Shown here piece after piece: positions 21,154 through 33,137 of a DNA stretch of 64,000 nt; within the stretch, counting starts at the first letter, position 1, and each line of letters begins with the position of its first letter. The stretch is taken from the NCBI RefSeq assembly GCF_042477335.2, contig NC_091247.1, forward strand, positions 224,340,001 through 224,404,000. Direction: 5' to 3'. Under the pieces are notes generated by a model. That model was not told the origin of the DNA and did not search any database. It saw only the letters and a program-made list of their open reading frames with translations. The DNA comes from Ovis canadensis (lineage: Eukaryota; Chordata; Mammalia; Artiodactyla; Bovidae). A program made the position numbers and the translations under genes.

Positions 21154-23316
21154 CAGTTCAGTTCAATTCAGTCGCTCAGTTGTGTCCAACTCTTTGCAAC
21201 CACATGAACTGCAGCATGGCAGGCCTCCCTGTCCATCACCAACTCCCAGAGTTTACCCAAACTCATGTACATTGAGTCGGTGATGCCATCCAGCCATCTC
21301 ATCCTCTGTCATCCCCTTCTCCTCCTGCCCTCAATCTTTCTCAGCATCAGGGTCTTTCCCAATGAGTCAGCTCTTCACATCAGATGGCCAAAGTACTGGA
21401 ATTTCAGCTTCAGCATCAGTCCTTCCAATGAACACCCAGGACTCATATCCTTTAGGATGGACTGGTTGGGATCTTCTTGCAGTCTGAGGGGCTCTCAAGA
21501 GTCTTCTCCAGCACCACAGTTCTAAAGCATCAATTCTTCGGCACTCAGCTTTCTTCACAGTCCAACTCTCACATCCATACGTGACCACTGGAAAAACCAT
21601 AGCCTTGACTAGACAGACCTTTCTTGACAAAGTAATGTCTCTGCTTTTTAATATGCTGTCTAGGTTGGCCATAACTTTCCTTCCAAGGAGTAAGGGTCTT
21701 TTAATTTCATGGCTGCAGTCACCATTTGCAGTGATTTTGGGGCCAAAACAAATAAAGTCAGCCATTATTTCCACTGTTTCCCCAACTATTTGCCATGAAG
21801 TGATGGGACCAGATGCCATGATCTTCATTTTCTGAATGTTGAGCTTTAAGCCAACTTTTTCACTTTCCTCTTTCATTTTCATCTAGAGGCTTTTTAGTTC
21901 CTCTTCATTTTCTGCCATAAGGGTGGTGTCATCTGCATATGTGAGGTTATTGATATTTCTCCCGGCAATCTTGAGTCCAGCTCGTGCTTCTTCCAGTCCA
22001 GCGTTTCTCATGGTGTACTCTGCATTTAAGTTAAATAAGCAGGGTGACAATATACAGCTTTGACATACTCCTTTTCCTATTTGGAACCAGTCTGTTGTTC
22101 CATGTCCAGTTCTAACTGTTGCTTCCTGACCTGCATACAGGTTTCTCAAGAGGCAGGTCAGGTGGTATGGTATTCCCATCTCTTGAAGAATTTTCCAGTT
22201 TATTGTGATCCGCACAGTCAAAGGCTTTGCCACAGTCAGTAAAGCAGAAATAGATGCTTTTGTGGAACTCTCTTGCTTTTTCCATGATCCAGGAGATGTT
22301 GGCAATTTGATCTCTGGTTCCTCTACCTTTTCTAAAACCAGCTTGAACATCTGGAAGTTCATGTATTGCTGAAGCCTGGCTTGGAGAATTTTGAGCATTA
22401 CTTTACTAGTGTGTGAGATGAGTGCAATTGTGCAGTAGTTTGAGCATTCTTTGGCATTGCCTTTCTTTGGGATTGGAATGAAAACTGACCTTTTCCAGTC
22501 CTGTGGCCACTGCTGAGTTTTCCAAATTTGCTGGCGTTTTGAGTGCAACACTTTCACAGCATCATCTTTTAGGATTTGAAATAGCTCAACTGGAATCCCA
22601 TTACCTCAACCAGCTTTGTTCGTAGTGATGCTTTCTAAGGCCCACTTGACTTCACATTCCAGGATGTCTGGCTCTAGGTGAGTGATCACACCATTGTGGT
22701 TATCCGGGTCATGAAGATCTTTTTTGTACAGTTCTTCTGTGTATTTTTGCCACCTCTTCTTAATATCTTCTGCTTCTGTTAGGTCCATACCATTTCTGTC
22801 CTTTATTGAACCCATCTTTGCATGAAATATTCCCTTGGTATCTCTAATTTTCTTGAAGAGATCTCTTGTCTTTCCCATTCTGTTGTTTTCCTCAATTTCT
22901 TTGCATTGATCACTGAGGAAGGCTTTCTTATCTCTCCTTGCTGTTCTTTGGAACTCTGCATTCAAATGGGTATATCTTTCCTTTTCTCCTTTACTTTTCG
23001 CTTCTCTTCTTTTCACAGCTATTTGTAAGCCCTCCTCAGATAGCCATTTTGCTTTTTTGCATTTCTTTTCCATTGGGATGGTCTTGATCCCTGTCTCCTG
23101 TACAATGTCATGAACCTCCGTCCATAGTTCATCAGGCACTCTATCTATCAGATCTAGTCCCTTAAATCTATTTCTCACTTCCACTGTATAATCATAAGGG
23201 ATTTGATTTAGGTCATACCTGAGTGGTCTCGTGGTTTTCCCTACTTTCTTCAATTTAAGTCTGAATTTGGCAATAAAGAGTTCATGATCTGAGCCACAGT
23301 CAGCTCCACAGTCTTG
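21154..23316 (-). mobile_element. BovB (RTE-clade) LINE, 5'-truncated
   Basis: A 2.16-kb copy from the TTCAG-type 3' terminus at 21154 to a point inside the endonuclease-RT linker at about 23316. Reading leftward, open segments at 23253-22606, 22557-21883 and 21882-21367 encode the region before the reverse transcriptase, the RT with the YADDT catalytic box, and the C-terminal domain. Stops between segments (for example the UGA after ...TTNKAG and the break at 21882/21883) show the copy is dead. The endonuclease domain is missing. Confidence 0.93.
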
Positions 23317-23317
23317 T

Positions 23318-23376
23318 TTTTGCTGACTGCCTGCATTGCAAGCAGATACTTTATTGTTTGAGCCCTCAGGGAAGCC
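23318..23376 (-). repeat. Bov-tA head fragment
   Basis: ctgcctgcattgcaagcagat to ccctcagggaagcccc is the reversed tRNA-like head only. Confidence 0.7.
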
Positions 23377-23595
23377 CCAGGGAGCTGGTTAAATACAGAT
23401 ACCTCCATCCCACCCCCAGCTCTGGGATCTGGAAGCCTTAGGGTGGGGCCCACAACACAGGACAGATTATTCCCTTTAGGGGTTGGATACACTTTTCTAA
23501 AGACAAACAAAAATGAGCCCGTACCTTAGATCTGTAGTGAACCCGAGTTTCCTTACAAGTACCTTTCACAGTCTCACTACAATCCATTTCACAGA
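23377..23595. other. Spacer between BovB copies
   Basis: Unique, moderately GC-rich sequence; nothing recognised. Confidence 0.5.
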
Positions 23596-24111
23596 TTCAG
23601 TTCAGTTCAGTTCACTATGTCAGTCGTGTCCGACTCTTTGCGACCCCATGAATCCCAGCACTCCAGGCCTCCCTGTCCATCACCAACTCCCAGAGTTTAC
23701 TCAAACTCATGTCCATTGAGTCAGTGATGCCATCCAACGATCTCATCCTCTGTCATCCCCTTCTCCTCCTGCCCCTAATCCCTCCCAACAGTAGGGTCTA
23801 TTCCAATGAGTCAACTCTTCACATGAGGTGGCCAAAGTATTGGAGTTTCAGCTTCAGCATCAGTCCTTCCAATGAACACACAAGACTCATCTCCTTTAGG
23901 ATGGACTGGTTGGATCTCCTTGCAGTCCAAGGGACTCTCAAGAGTCTTCTCCAACACCACAGTTCAAAAGCATCAATTCTTTGGTGCTCAGCGTTCTTCA
24001 CAGTCCAACTCCCACATCCACACATGACCACAGGAAAAACCATAGCCTTGACTAGACGGACCTTTGTTGGCAAAGTAATGTCTCTGCTTTTTAATATGCT
24101 ATCTAGGTTGG
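23596..24111 (-). mobile_element. BovB LINE, 3' part of a copy split by a later insertion
   Basis: Runs from the TTCAG terminus to ...atgctatctaggttgg and stops abruptly at 24111. The next BovB base expected after that point is found at 27845, so this and 27838-28771 were one element. Confidence 0.92.
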
Positions 24112-27100
24112 GCGCAGGAGGGCGGAGAGGAGCTACTCAACTTTCAAGGTCAGGAAAGGTGGCAGTGGTGAGGAGATACCCCTCCTCCAAGGTAAGGAGC
24201 AGCAGCTGTGCTTGGCTGGAGCAGCTGTGAAGAGATACCCCACGGCAAAGGTAAGAGAAACCCAAGTAAGACCGGAGGTGTTGTGAGAGGGCATCAGAGG
24301 GCAGACACACTGAAACCATAATCACAGAGAACTAGTCAAACTAATCACATGGACCACAGCCTTGTCTAACTCAATGAAACCAAGGCATGCCCGCGGGGCA
24401 ACCCAAGACGGGCGGGTCATGGTGGAGAGGTCTGATAGAATGTGGTCCACTGGAGAAGGGAATGGCAAGCCGCTTCAGTATTCTTGCCTTGAGAACCCCA
24501 TGAACAGTATGAAAAGGCAAAACGTTAGGATACTGAAAGAGGAACTCCCCAGGTCGGTAGGTGCCCAACACGCTACTGGAGATCAGTGGAGAAATAATTC
24601 CAGAAAGAATGAAGGGATGAAAAAAAAAAAAAGAATGAAGGGATGGAGCCAAAGCAAAAACAATACCTAGCTGTGGATGTGACTGGTGATAGAAGCAAGG
24701 TCCGATGCTGTAAAGAGCAATATTGCATAGGAACCTGGAATGTCAGGTCCATGAATCAAGGCAAACTGGAAGTGGTCAAACAGGAGATGGCAAGAGTGAA
24801 CGTCAACATTCTAGGAATCAGCGAACTAAAATGGATTGGAATGGGTGAATTTAACTCAGATGACCACTATATCTACTACTGTGGGCAGGAATCCCTTAGA
24901 AGAAATGGAGTAGCCATCATGGTCAACAAGAGTCCGAAATGCAGTACTTGGATGCAATCTCAAAAACGACAGCATGATCTCTGTTTGTTTCCAAGGCAAA
25001 CCATTCAATATCACAGTAATCCAAGTCTATGCCCCAACCAGTGACACCAAAGAAGCTGAAGTTGAATGATTCTATGAAGACCTACAAGACCTTTTAGAAC
25101 TAACACCCAAAAAAGATGTCCTTCTCATTATAGGGGACTGGAATGCAAAAGTAGGAAGTCAAGAAACACCTGGGCTGCTGCTGCTGCTGCTAAATCGCTT
25201 CAGTCGTGTCCGACTCTATGCGACCCCATAGATGGCAGCCCACCAGGCTCCCTCGTCCCTGGGATTCTCCAGGAAAGAACACTGGAGTGGGTTGCCATTT
25301 CCTTCTCCAATGCATGAAAGTGAAAAGTGAAAGTGAAGTCGCTCAGTCATGTCCAACTCTGACTCTTTGCGACCCCATGGACTGCAGCCTACCAGGCTCC
25401 TCCGTCCATGGGGTTTTCCAGGCAAGAATAGTGGAGTGGGGTGCCATCGCCTTCTCGGAGAAACACCTGGAGTAACAGGCAAATTTGGCCTTGGAATACG
25501 GAATGAAGCAGGGCAAAGGCTAATAGAGTTTTGCCAAGAGAACGCACTGGTCATAGCGAACACCCTCTTCCAACAACACAAGAGAAGACGCTACACATGG
25601 ACATCACCAGATGGTCAACATCGATATCAGATTGATTATATTCTTTGCAGCCAAAGATGGAGAAGCTCTATACAGTCAGCAAAAACAAGACTGGGAGCTG
25701 ACTGTGGCTCAGATGATGAACTCGTTATTGCCAAATTCAGACTTAAATTGAAGAAAGTAGGGAAAACCGCTAGACCATTCAGGTATGACCTAAATCAAAT
25801 CCCTTATGATTATACAGTGGAAGTGAGAAATAGATTTAAGGGACTAGATCTGATAGATAGAGTGCCTGATGAACTATGGACTGAGGTTCATGACATTGTA
25901 CAGGAGACAGAGATCAAGACCATTCCCATGGAAAAGAAATACAAAAAAACCAAAATGGCTGTCTGGGGAGGCCTTACAAATAGCTGTGAAAAGAAGAGAA
26001 GCAAAAAGTAAAGGAGAAAAGGAAAGATATACCCATTTGAATGCAGAGTTCCAAAGAACAGCAAGGAGAGATAAGAAAGCCTTCCTCAGTGATCAATGCA
26101 AAGAAATTGAGGAAAACAACAGAATGGGAAAGACTAGAGATCTCTTCAAGAAAATTAGAGATACCAAGGGAATATTTCATGCAAAGATGGGCTCAATAAA
26201 GGACAGAAATGGTATGGACCTAACAGAAGCAGAAGATATTAAGAAGAGGTGGCAAAAATACACAGAAGAACTGTACAAAAAATATCTTCATGACCCGGAT
26301 AATCACGATGGTGGGATCAGTCATCTCGAGCCAGACGTCCTGGAATGTGAAGTCAAGTGGGCCTTAGAAAGCATCACTACGAACAAAGCTGGTTGAGGTA
26401 ATGGGATTCCAGTTGAGCTATTTCAAATCCTAAAAGATGATGCTGTGAAAGTGTTGCACTCAAAACGCCAGCAAATTTGGAAAACTCAGCAGTGGCCACA
26501 GGACTGGAAAAGGTCAGTTTTCATTCCAATCCCAAAGAAAGGCAATGCCAAAGAATGCTCAAACTACTGCACAATTGCACTCATCTCACACACTAGTAAG
26601 GTAATGCTCAAAATTCTCCAAGCCAGGCTTCAGCAATACATGAACTTCCAGATGTTCAAGCTGGTTTTGGAAAAGGTAGAGGAACCAGAGATCAAATTGC
26701 CAACATCTCCTGGATCATGGAAAAAGCAAGAGAGTTCCACAAAAGCATCTATTTCTGCTTTACTGACTATGGCAAAGCCTTTGACTGTGCGGATCACAAT
26801 AAACTGGAAAATTCTTCAAGAGATGGGAATACCATACCACCTGACCTGCCTCTTGAGAAACCTGTATGCAGGTCAGGAAGCAACAGTTAGAACTGGACAT
26901 GGAACAACAGACTGGTTCCAAATAGGAAAAGGAGTATGTCAAGGCTGTATATTGTCACCCTGCTTATTTAACTTATATGCAGAGTACACCATGAGAAATG
27001 CTGGACTGGAAGAAGCACAAGCTGGACTCAAGATTGCCGGGAGAAATATCAATAACCTCACATATGCAGATGACACCACCCTTATGGCAGAAAATGAAGA

Positions 27101-27837
27101 GGAACTAAAAAGCCTCTTGAGGAAAGTGAAAGAGGAGAGTGAAAAAGTTGGCTTAAAGTTCAACATTCAGAAAATGAAGATCATGGCATCTGGTCCCATC
27201 ACTTCATGGGAAATAGATGGGGAAACTGTCAGACTTTATTTTTTGGGGCTCCAAAAATCACTGCAAATGGTGACTGCAGCCATGAAATTAAAAGACCCTT
27301 ACTCCTTGGAAGGAAAGTTATGACCAACCTAGACAGCATATTGAAAAGCAGAGACATTACTTCGTCAACAAAGGTCCATCTAGTCAAGGCTATGGTTTTT
27401 CCAGTGGTCATGTATGGATGTGAGAGTTGGACTGTGAAGAAAGCTGAGTGCTGAAGAATTGATGCTTTAGAACTGTGGTGCTGGAGAAGACTCTTGAGAG
27501 TCCCTCAGACTACAAGGAGATCCAACCAGTCCATCCTAAAAGAGATGAGTCCTGGGTGTTCATTGGAAGGACTGATGCTGAAGCTGAAACTCCAATACTT
27601 TGGCCACCTCATGTGAAGAGTTGACTCATTGGAATAGACCCTGATGTTGGGAGGGATTAGGGGCAGGAGGAGAAGGGGATGACAGACGATGAGATCGTTG
27701 GATGGCATCACTGACTCAATGGACATGAGTTTGAGTGAGCTCCAGGAGTTGGTGATGGACAGGGAGGCCTGGAGTGCTGGGATTCATGGGGGTAGCAAAG
27801 AGTCGGACACGGCTGAGTGACTGAACTGAACTGAACG
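24112..27837 (+). mobile_element. Near full-length BovB LINE nested in an older BovB
   Basis: 3.73 kb including a 285-base SINE. It is flanked by AGGTTGG at 24105-24111 and 27838-27844 and ends in tandem CTGAA units. 5' UTR about 24112-24640. The apurinic-type endonuclease starts near 24643 (CIGTWNVRSMNQGKLE, then GISELKW), the domain is interrupted at 25174 by BOV-A2 and resumes at about 25471. The reverse transcriptase lies at about 26400-27150 with YADDT near 27060. The frame is broken by an in-frame TGA near 25066, a shift near 25960-25980, a TGA at 26394-26396 and another shift near 27230, so no intact ORF remains. RTE LINEs encode one endonuclease-RT protein and mobilise Bov-tA-type SINEs. 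Confidence 0.95.
25174..25458 (-). mobile_element. BOV-A2 SINE inserted in the BovB endonuclease region
   Basis: A BovA dimer in reverse: (CTG)n start at 25174, then two BovA bodies joined by gcatgaaagtgaaaagtgaa. AGAAACACCTGG is present at 25162-25173 and 25459-25470, a 12-base duplication made from BovB sequence. Confidence 0.96.
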
Positions 27838-28771
27838 AGGTTGGTCATAACTTTCCTTCCAAGGAGTAAGCATCTTAATTCCATGGCTACAATCACCATC
27901 TGCAGTGATTTTGGAGCCAAAACAAATAAAGTCAGCCACTATTTCCACTATTTCCCCAACTATTTCCCCTGAAGTGATGGGACCAGATGCCATGATCTTC
28001 GTTTTCTGAATGTTGAACTTTAAGCCAACTTTTTCACTTTCCTCTTTCCCTTTCATCAAGAGGCTTTTTAGTTCCTCTTCATTTTCTGCCATAAGGGTGG
28101 TGTCATCTGCATATGTGAGGTTATTGATATTTCTCCCGGCAATCTTGAGTCCAGCTTGTGCTTCTTCCAGTCCAGCGTTTCTCATGATGTACTCTGCATA
28201 TAAGTTAAATAAGCAGGGTGACAATATACAGCCTTGACATACTCCTTTTCCTATTTGGAACCAGTCTGTTGTTCCATGTCCAGTTCTAACTGTTGCTTCC
28301 TGACCTGCATATAGGTTTCTCTAGAGGCAGGTCAGGTCGTCTGGTATTCCCATCTCTTTCAGAATTTTTTGCAATTTATTGTGATCCACACAGTCAAAGG
28401 CTTTGCCATAGTCAGTAAAGCGGAAATAGATGCTTTTGTGGAACTCTCTTGCTTTGTCCATGATCCAGCGGATGTTGGCAATTTGATCTCTAGTTTCTCT
28501 GCCTTTTGTAAAACCAGCTTGAACATCTGGAAGTTCACGGTTCACGTATTGCTGAAGCCTGGCTTGGAGAATTTTGAGCATTACTTTACTAGTGTGTGAG
28601 ATGAGTGCAACTGTGCAATAGTTTGAGCATTCTTTGGCATTGCCCTTCTTTGGGATTGGAATGAAAACTGACCTTTTCCAGTCCTATGGCCACTGCTGTG
28701 TTTTCCAAATTTGCTGACGTATTGAGTGCAGCACTTTCAGAGCATCATCTTTCAGGATTTGAAACTCTAGA
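27838..28771 (-). mobile_element. BovB LINE, 5' part of the split copy
   Basis: Continues the element interrupted at 24111. Open segments at 28224-27784 and 28581-28321 encode RT and C-terminal parts including YADDT. A small deletion lies near 27870. It is 5'-truncated at gatttgaaa (28771). Confidence 0.92.
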
Positions 28772-30295
28772 GGGGTCTAGTGAGTTGCCCTGAGGCACAG
28801 ATGCAGGAAGAGCAGGCTTGGTAGGCCTTATGGCCATCGGTGTGTTCCTTTGAGAGGGAGGCTCATCGCTGGCAACTGGTGCTCAAGCAGGACCCAGGGG
28901 AGGCCCCAGCGAGCACCAGGAGCAGGATTGGGCAACTGGGACCGAGAGGTCTGGCCAGAAGGATGTTTTCAGAGCAACAGAGGAAGCCAGGCCTGAAAGC
29001 AGGGGGCCTGAGACCCCAGCCTGGCCGGATCCTGCTCAGAAGGAAGGCTCTTGGCTCCTCTGGGCGAGACAGTGGCTGAAGTTTGGAGGTCAGTGACTTC
29101 TGTGTTTGCTCCGGGTGGTGTAGCTCCTACCTCGTGTGTTTCAGTTACTTTTATAAGAACCCTCGGAGGCGGGTACCCTTATTATACTCACTCTCCAGAG
29201 GTATGTGCTGACACCAGAGAAGAGGATCTCCCAGCATCACAGCAGAGCAGGATTCTCATCCAGTTCTGTTCCTGTAAAAGCTCACATTTTCCCCTGACCC
29301 TGACTGTTGGTAGAAGGTCACTAGTCACTGAGCTAATGAATATAGGAGATGTTGACCCTCTTTTTCCCTCCCTGGAATGTGGCCTTCCAAGGGTAGGCAG
29401 TCCCGGGCCCGTAGACAGGCAACCTGGGTGTAGTAGGTGTACAGTCAGATTGAGAGTTCTCCGCCACAGCCAGGTGACCTTGGAAAGCCCCCTCCCACTC
29501 CGAGCCTGGTCCATGTTTATTAATGAGACTGCCGCTGCCAGCCCCCGCCCCCGGCTCTTAGGAAGATGAGGCGTGCAGGGAAGGAGAAGGGCTTAAAGAG
29601 GCTCAGGTCAGAAGAGGTCAGGGATGGTTGCTGGTTTTAATTCCATCTCAGTTCAGGGCCAGCGGGAAGCTGGAGAGACTGTGGATGTTGGCTGCTCTTT
29701 TCCTCCATTTTTCAAAATGCCAGCAGCACTTACATTGTTTTCACAGTAAATAGGTCCCTTGAGCTTAAGCTGAACAGCACTGCTCAAAGGTGGTGTTTAT
29801 GGAGGGGGTGGAGGCTGTTGCTAGGTTGTCAGAGGCCCCTTTGGGGCTCCCTTAGCCAAAGCCCAGTGGGGACAGGGATGACTCTGCCCTACTTGGGGCT
29901 GGGGGAAGGGGCAGCAGCCCCCCAAACCTGGAGTTAGTGGTCTTTGCAGATCAGAACACAGCCCTAGAACTGGGAGATCCTGGGCAAGTCACTCCTCAAC
30001 CTTCAAACTTCACTTGTGGGATGAAGCTGGGGGTTGTGGCGGGGATTAGGTGGTGGTCAGGAGTCCCCCTGAGAGGGGCCTTAGAGGTTATCTGATCCAG
30101 AACTATCAGATGCAGACAGAGGCCCAGAGAAGGGAAGGCCTTGATCAAGGCCTCTGAGGTAGGTCTCTGAGGTCCAATCCAGGTTGGTCTACCTCCAAAT
30201 TCAGGTTTTTATGACCTGCCCTCCCCTGAAATGTCAGCCCTACCAAGACTGAACTGCTGGGTTGATTTGTTAGGGGAGTGTAATCTCCTTGGTTC
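28772..30295. other. Intergenic unique sequence
   Basis: No coding or structural feature is supported. A weak MIR-like stretch lies near 30080-30150 (gcagacagaggcccagagaagg). Confidence 0.5.
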
Positions 30296-30725
30296 TGTCT
30301 CGTCACAACAAAGATTTGAAGCTACGGACATAAAAGCCCTCGGCGCCTCACAGCTCTCAGACAGTTTGTGTTATAATTCTTGGACAGATCAGTTTTATTT
30401 AGAAAATAAAAGAAAATACATCCTCGAGGCTTGAGAGCATGCCGACACAAAGACGCGAAGAGAAGAAAGAGAGAGAGAGAGAGAGACAGAAAGCATGGGC
30501 ACTGGAGAGAAAGACCCCCAGCCCTTTGGCTCCTCTTTTTGTGCGTTTTTTCTCCTCCCCCAGGCCTGCCCTAGGTAAATCGGGCCAGCCAGAAGTGCTG
30601 TTGTTCCACCTGAGGTCCTCACTAGCGTCCTCGGACCTTCCCTTGTTCTGCTTTTTGCGGGCTTTCCCCTTGTCCTTTAGCCACCGCTATTCTGGACTCC
30701 TTTTTCCTATTCTAATTACCTAACA
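30296..30725 (-). mobile_element. Solo LTR, bovine endogenous-retrovirus type
   Basis: 430 bases beginning TG and ending CA, flanked by GGTTC at 30291-30295 and 30726-30730. On the minus strand it has AATAAA (TTTATT near 30394) toward its 3' side, a CT-rich internal tract (plus-strand GA repeat at about 30466-30485) and a TGTTAGGTAATT start. I recognise it as a BTLTR1-like sequence from memory. No gag, pol or env sequence adjoins it. Confidence 0.72.
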
Positions 30726-30887
30726 GGTTCATTCAGAGCTGGCTTTGTGCCAGGCCCTGTGCTGGGCATCAGGTAATCAGAGCCAGACCTTGCCCTTGGA
30801 GAGCCCCAGCTGGTGGAAGTGTGTGGGGAGGCTCCTAGGGAGGAAGAGGTCTGCCCCAAATTAGGAAGGGCTCAGGAAGGCTCTGGG

Positions 30888-31106
30888 CTTCCCAGAGGCT
30901 CAGCAGTAAAGAATCAGCTTGCAATGCAGGAGTTGCAGGAGACTCAGGTTCGACCCCTGGGTTGAGAAGATATCCTGGAGGAGGGCATGGCAACCCACTC
31001 CTGTATTCTTGCCTGGAGAATCTCATGGACACAGGAGCCTGGTGGGCTACAGTCCATAGGGTTGCAAAGAGTCGGACACAGACTGAAGCGACTTAGCATG
31101 CACATA
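30888..31106 (+). repeat. Bov-tA SINE
   Basis: Head ggcttcccagaggctcagc; tail actgaagcgacttagcatgc. Confidence 0.9.
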
Positions 31107-31215
31107 GGAAGGCTCTGCAGAGGAAATGTGGAAGCTGGGCCTTTAGCGCTGAGTAAGGGTTGCTCTGAGGACAGGTGGTAAACCAAGGCTGGAAGTGGAG
31201 GCCGGAAACCCTCTG

Positions 31216-31354
31216 CAGTGCTGTGCATGCTAAGTCACTTTAGTTTTGTCTGACTCTTTGTGACCCTAAGGACTGTAGCCCACCATGCTCATCTGTCCAT
31301 GGGATTCTCCAAGCAAGAGTACTGGAGTGAACTGCCATGCCCTCCTCCAGGGGA
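31216..31354 (-). repeat. BovA fragment
   Basis: gctaagtcactttagttttg to cctcctccaggggatc, lacking the tRNA head. Confidence 0.8.
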
Positions 31355-31544
31355 TCTGCACTGATAGGGACCTGCATGTGCCATTGGGGGTGGTGGGATG
31401 GAGTGGGATGTAGGTCTAGGGACAAATTTGGGAAGAACCTTGATCCATGAGAACAAAGCATGGCTGTTGCTGCTTGGACTCTACAGGAGTCACGGAGAAG
31501 TTGAGATGTGTGGGGAGCAGGGTAAGCTTAGGTGACCAGTAGGC

Positions 31545-31861
31545 AGTTCAGTTCAGTTATCTCTCAGTCGTGTCCGACTCTTTTTGACCCCATGGACCAA
31601 ACCACGCCAGGCTTCCCTGTCCTTCACCAACAACCAGAGCTTGCTCAAACTCATGTCCATTGAGTCAGTGATGCCATCCAACCATCTCATCCTCTATCAT
31701 CCCCTTCTCCTACCTTCAATATTTTCTAGCATCAGGGTCTTTTCCAGTGAGTCAGTTTTTTGCATCTGGTGGCCAAAGTATTGCAACTTCAGCTTCAGCA
31801 TCAATCCTTCCAATAAGTATTCAGGACTGATTTCCTTTAGGATTGACTGGTTTGATCTCCT
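31545..31861 (-). repeat. BovB 3'-end fragment
   Basis: TTCAG terminus through ggattgactggtttgatctcc. Confidence 0.88.
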
Positions 31862-32058
31862 AGACCAGTGGTAGCTCAGTTGATAAAGAATCCGCCTGCA
31901 ATGCGGGAGACCCTAGTTTGATTCCTAGGCTGGGGAGGATCCCCTGGAGAAGGGAAAGGCTACCCACTCCAGTATTCTGGCCTGGAGAATTCCATGGACA
32001 GCCCATGGGGTCGCAAAGAGTCAGACACTGCTGAGACTTTCACTTCACTTCACTTCAC
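31862..32058 (+). repeat. Bov-tA SINE with (TTCAC)n tail
   Basis: Body ends in gagactttcacttcacttc; it abuts the BovB fragment directly. Confidence 0.85.
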
Positions 32059-32425
32059 CCGTGTTGTACCCAAGGCATTCCGGGAAGAACTGGGCCGCGT
32101 GAGTCCACAGCGCCACCTGGTGTTCATCTTCCTCACTGCAGCTTGACCTTACTGGGCTCTGTCTAACCAGGGAAAAGGCTGAGGACTCTGGGGTCCCAGG
32201 CAAACTTGTAGACCAGGACCATTCTGGGAACCCCTGCCCCTTACCAAAACAGCCAGTCTTCATGGGCAAGAGCTCACATTTCGTGATGTGCCCTCTCAGG
32301 CCAGGGTCCCCATGTGCGCATAAGGAGACATGGGTCTCCTGTTTCAACATGCCTGCAGGAGTCCTCCTGTACCATCATGCCCCTCCCCACCTTCTGGCAC
32401 ACAATCTGTGATGAGCATCTTACTC

Positions 32426-32583
32426 TTTTTTTTTTTTTTTTAATTGGCTGTTCTGGGTCTTAGTTGAGGCACCCAGGATCTTTAGCTGTGGCATGTGGGA
32501 TTTAGTTCCCTGACCAGTGATGGAACCTGGGCCCCCTGCATTGGGAGCAGGCTTCTCAGCCACTGGACCACCAGGAAAGTCCC
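32426..32583 (-). repeat. CHR-type SINE with target-site duplication
   Basis: Poly-T start and accaccaggaaagtccc end. The flanks gagcatcttactcttt and gagcatctcactcttt differ by one base. Confidence 0.88.
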
Positions 32584-32925
32584 GAGCATCTCACTCTTTC
32601 CTACTAGCTCCCTCAGGCTTTGGGGAAAATTGCTGGAATGACTTCCTCTTGGAATTTCCTTGGTCCAGCACCCCCACTCCATGGTTCTCCTTCCGCTTTG
32701 CTAGGGGCTTCAGATCTTCGCTACATGTTGGGTAGAGAACAAAGCCAGGGATGACACAGCATGTCTAACGTGTACCTTTGAATCAACAGAAACATCTTGC
32801 AAGGATGTTCGCAAAACGTTAACATATCTTAGGATGATGGAATCTTAGATGACTTTTTTTTCATCTTTATACTTTCATGGGTTGCTTACATCTTCTAAAT
32901 ATACGTTATCTTTATACTTATATGA

Positions 32926-33137
32926 AAGTGCTTAGTTGCTCAGTTGTGTCCGACTCTTTGTGACCCCATGGACTGGAGCCTGCCAGGTTCCTCTGTCCAT
33001 GGGATTTCCCAGGCAAGAATACTGGAGCTGGCTGCCATTCCCTTCTCCAGGGGATCTTCCCGACCCAGTTGCAGTTGTCTCCTGCAACTCCTGCATTGCA
33101 GGCAGATTCTTTACCGTTTCAGCCACCAGGGAAGCTC
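32926..33137 (-). repeat. Bov-tA SINE
   Basis: Left gcttagttgctcagttgtgtc; right cagccaccagggaagctc. Confidence 0.9.

Noticed and set aside
26445-27323. 292-codon open frame with a reverse-transcriptase YADDT box
   Set aside because: Part of the dead BovB at 24112-27837; described as a mobile element and not a host gene.
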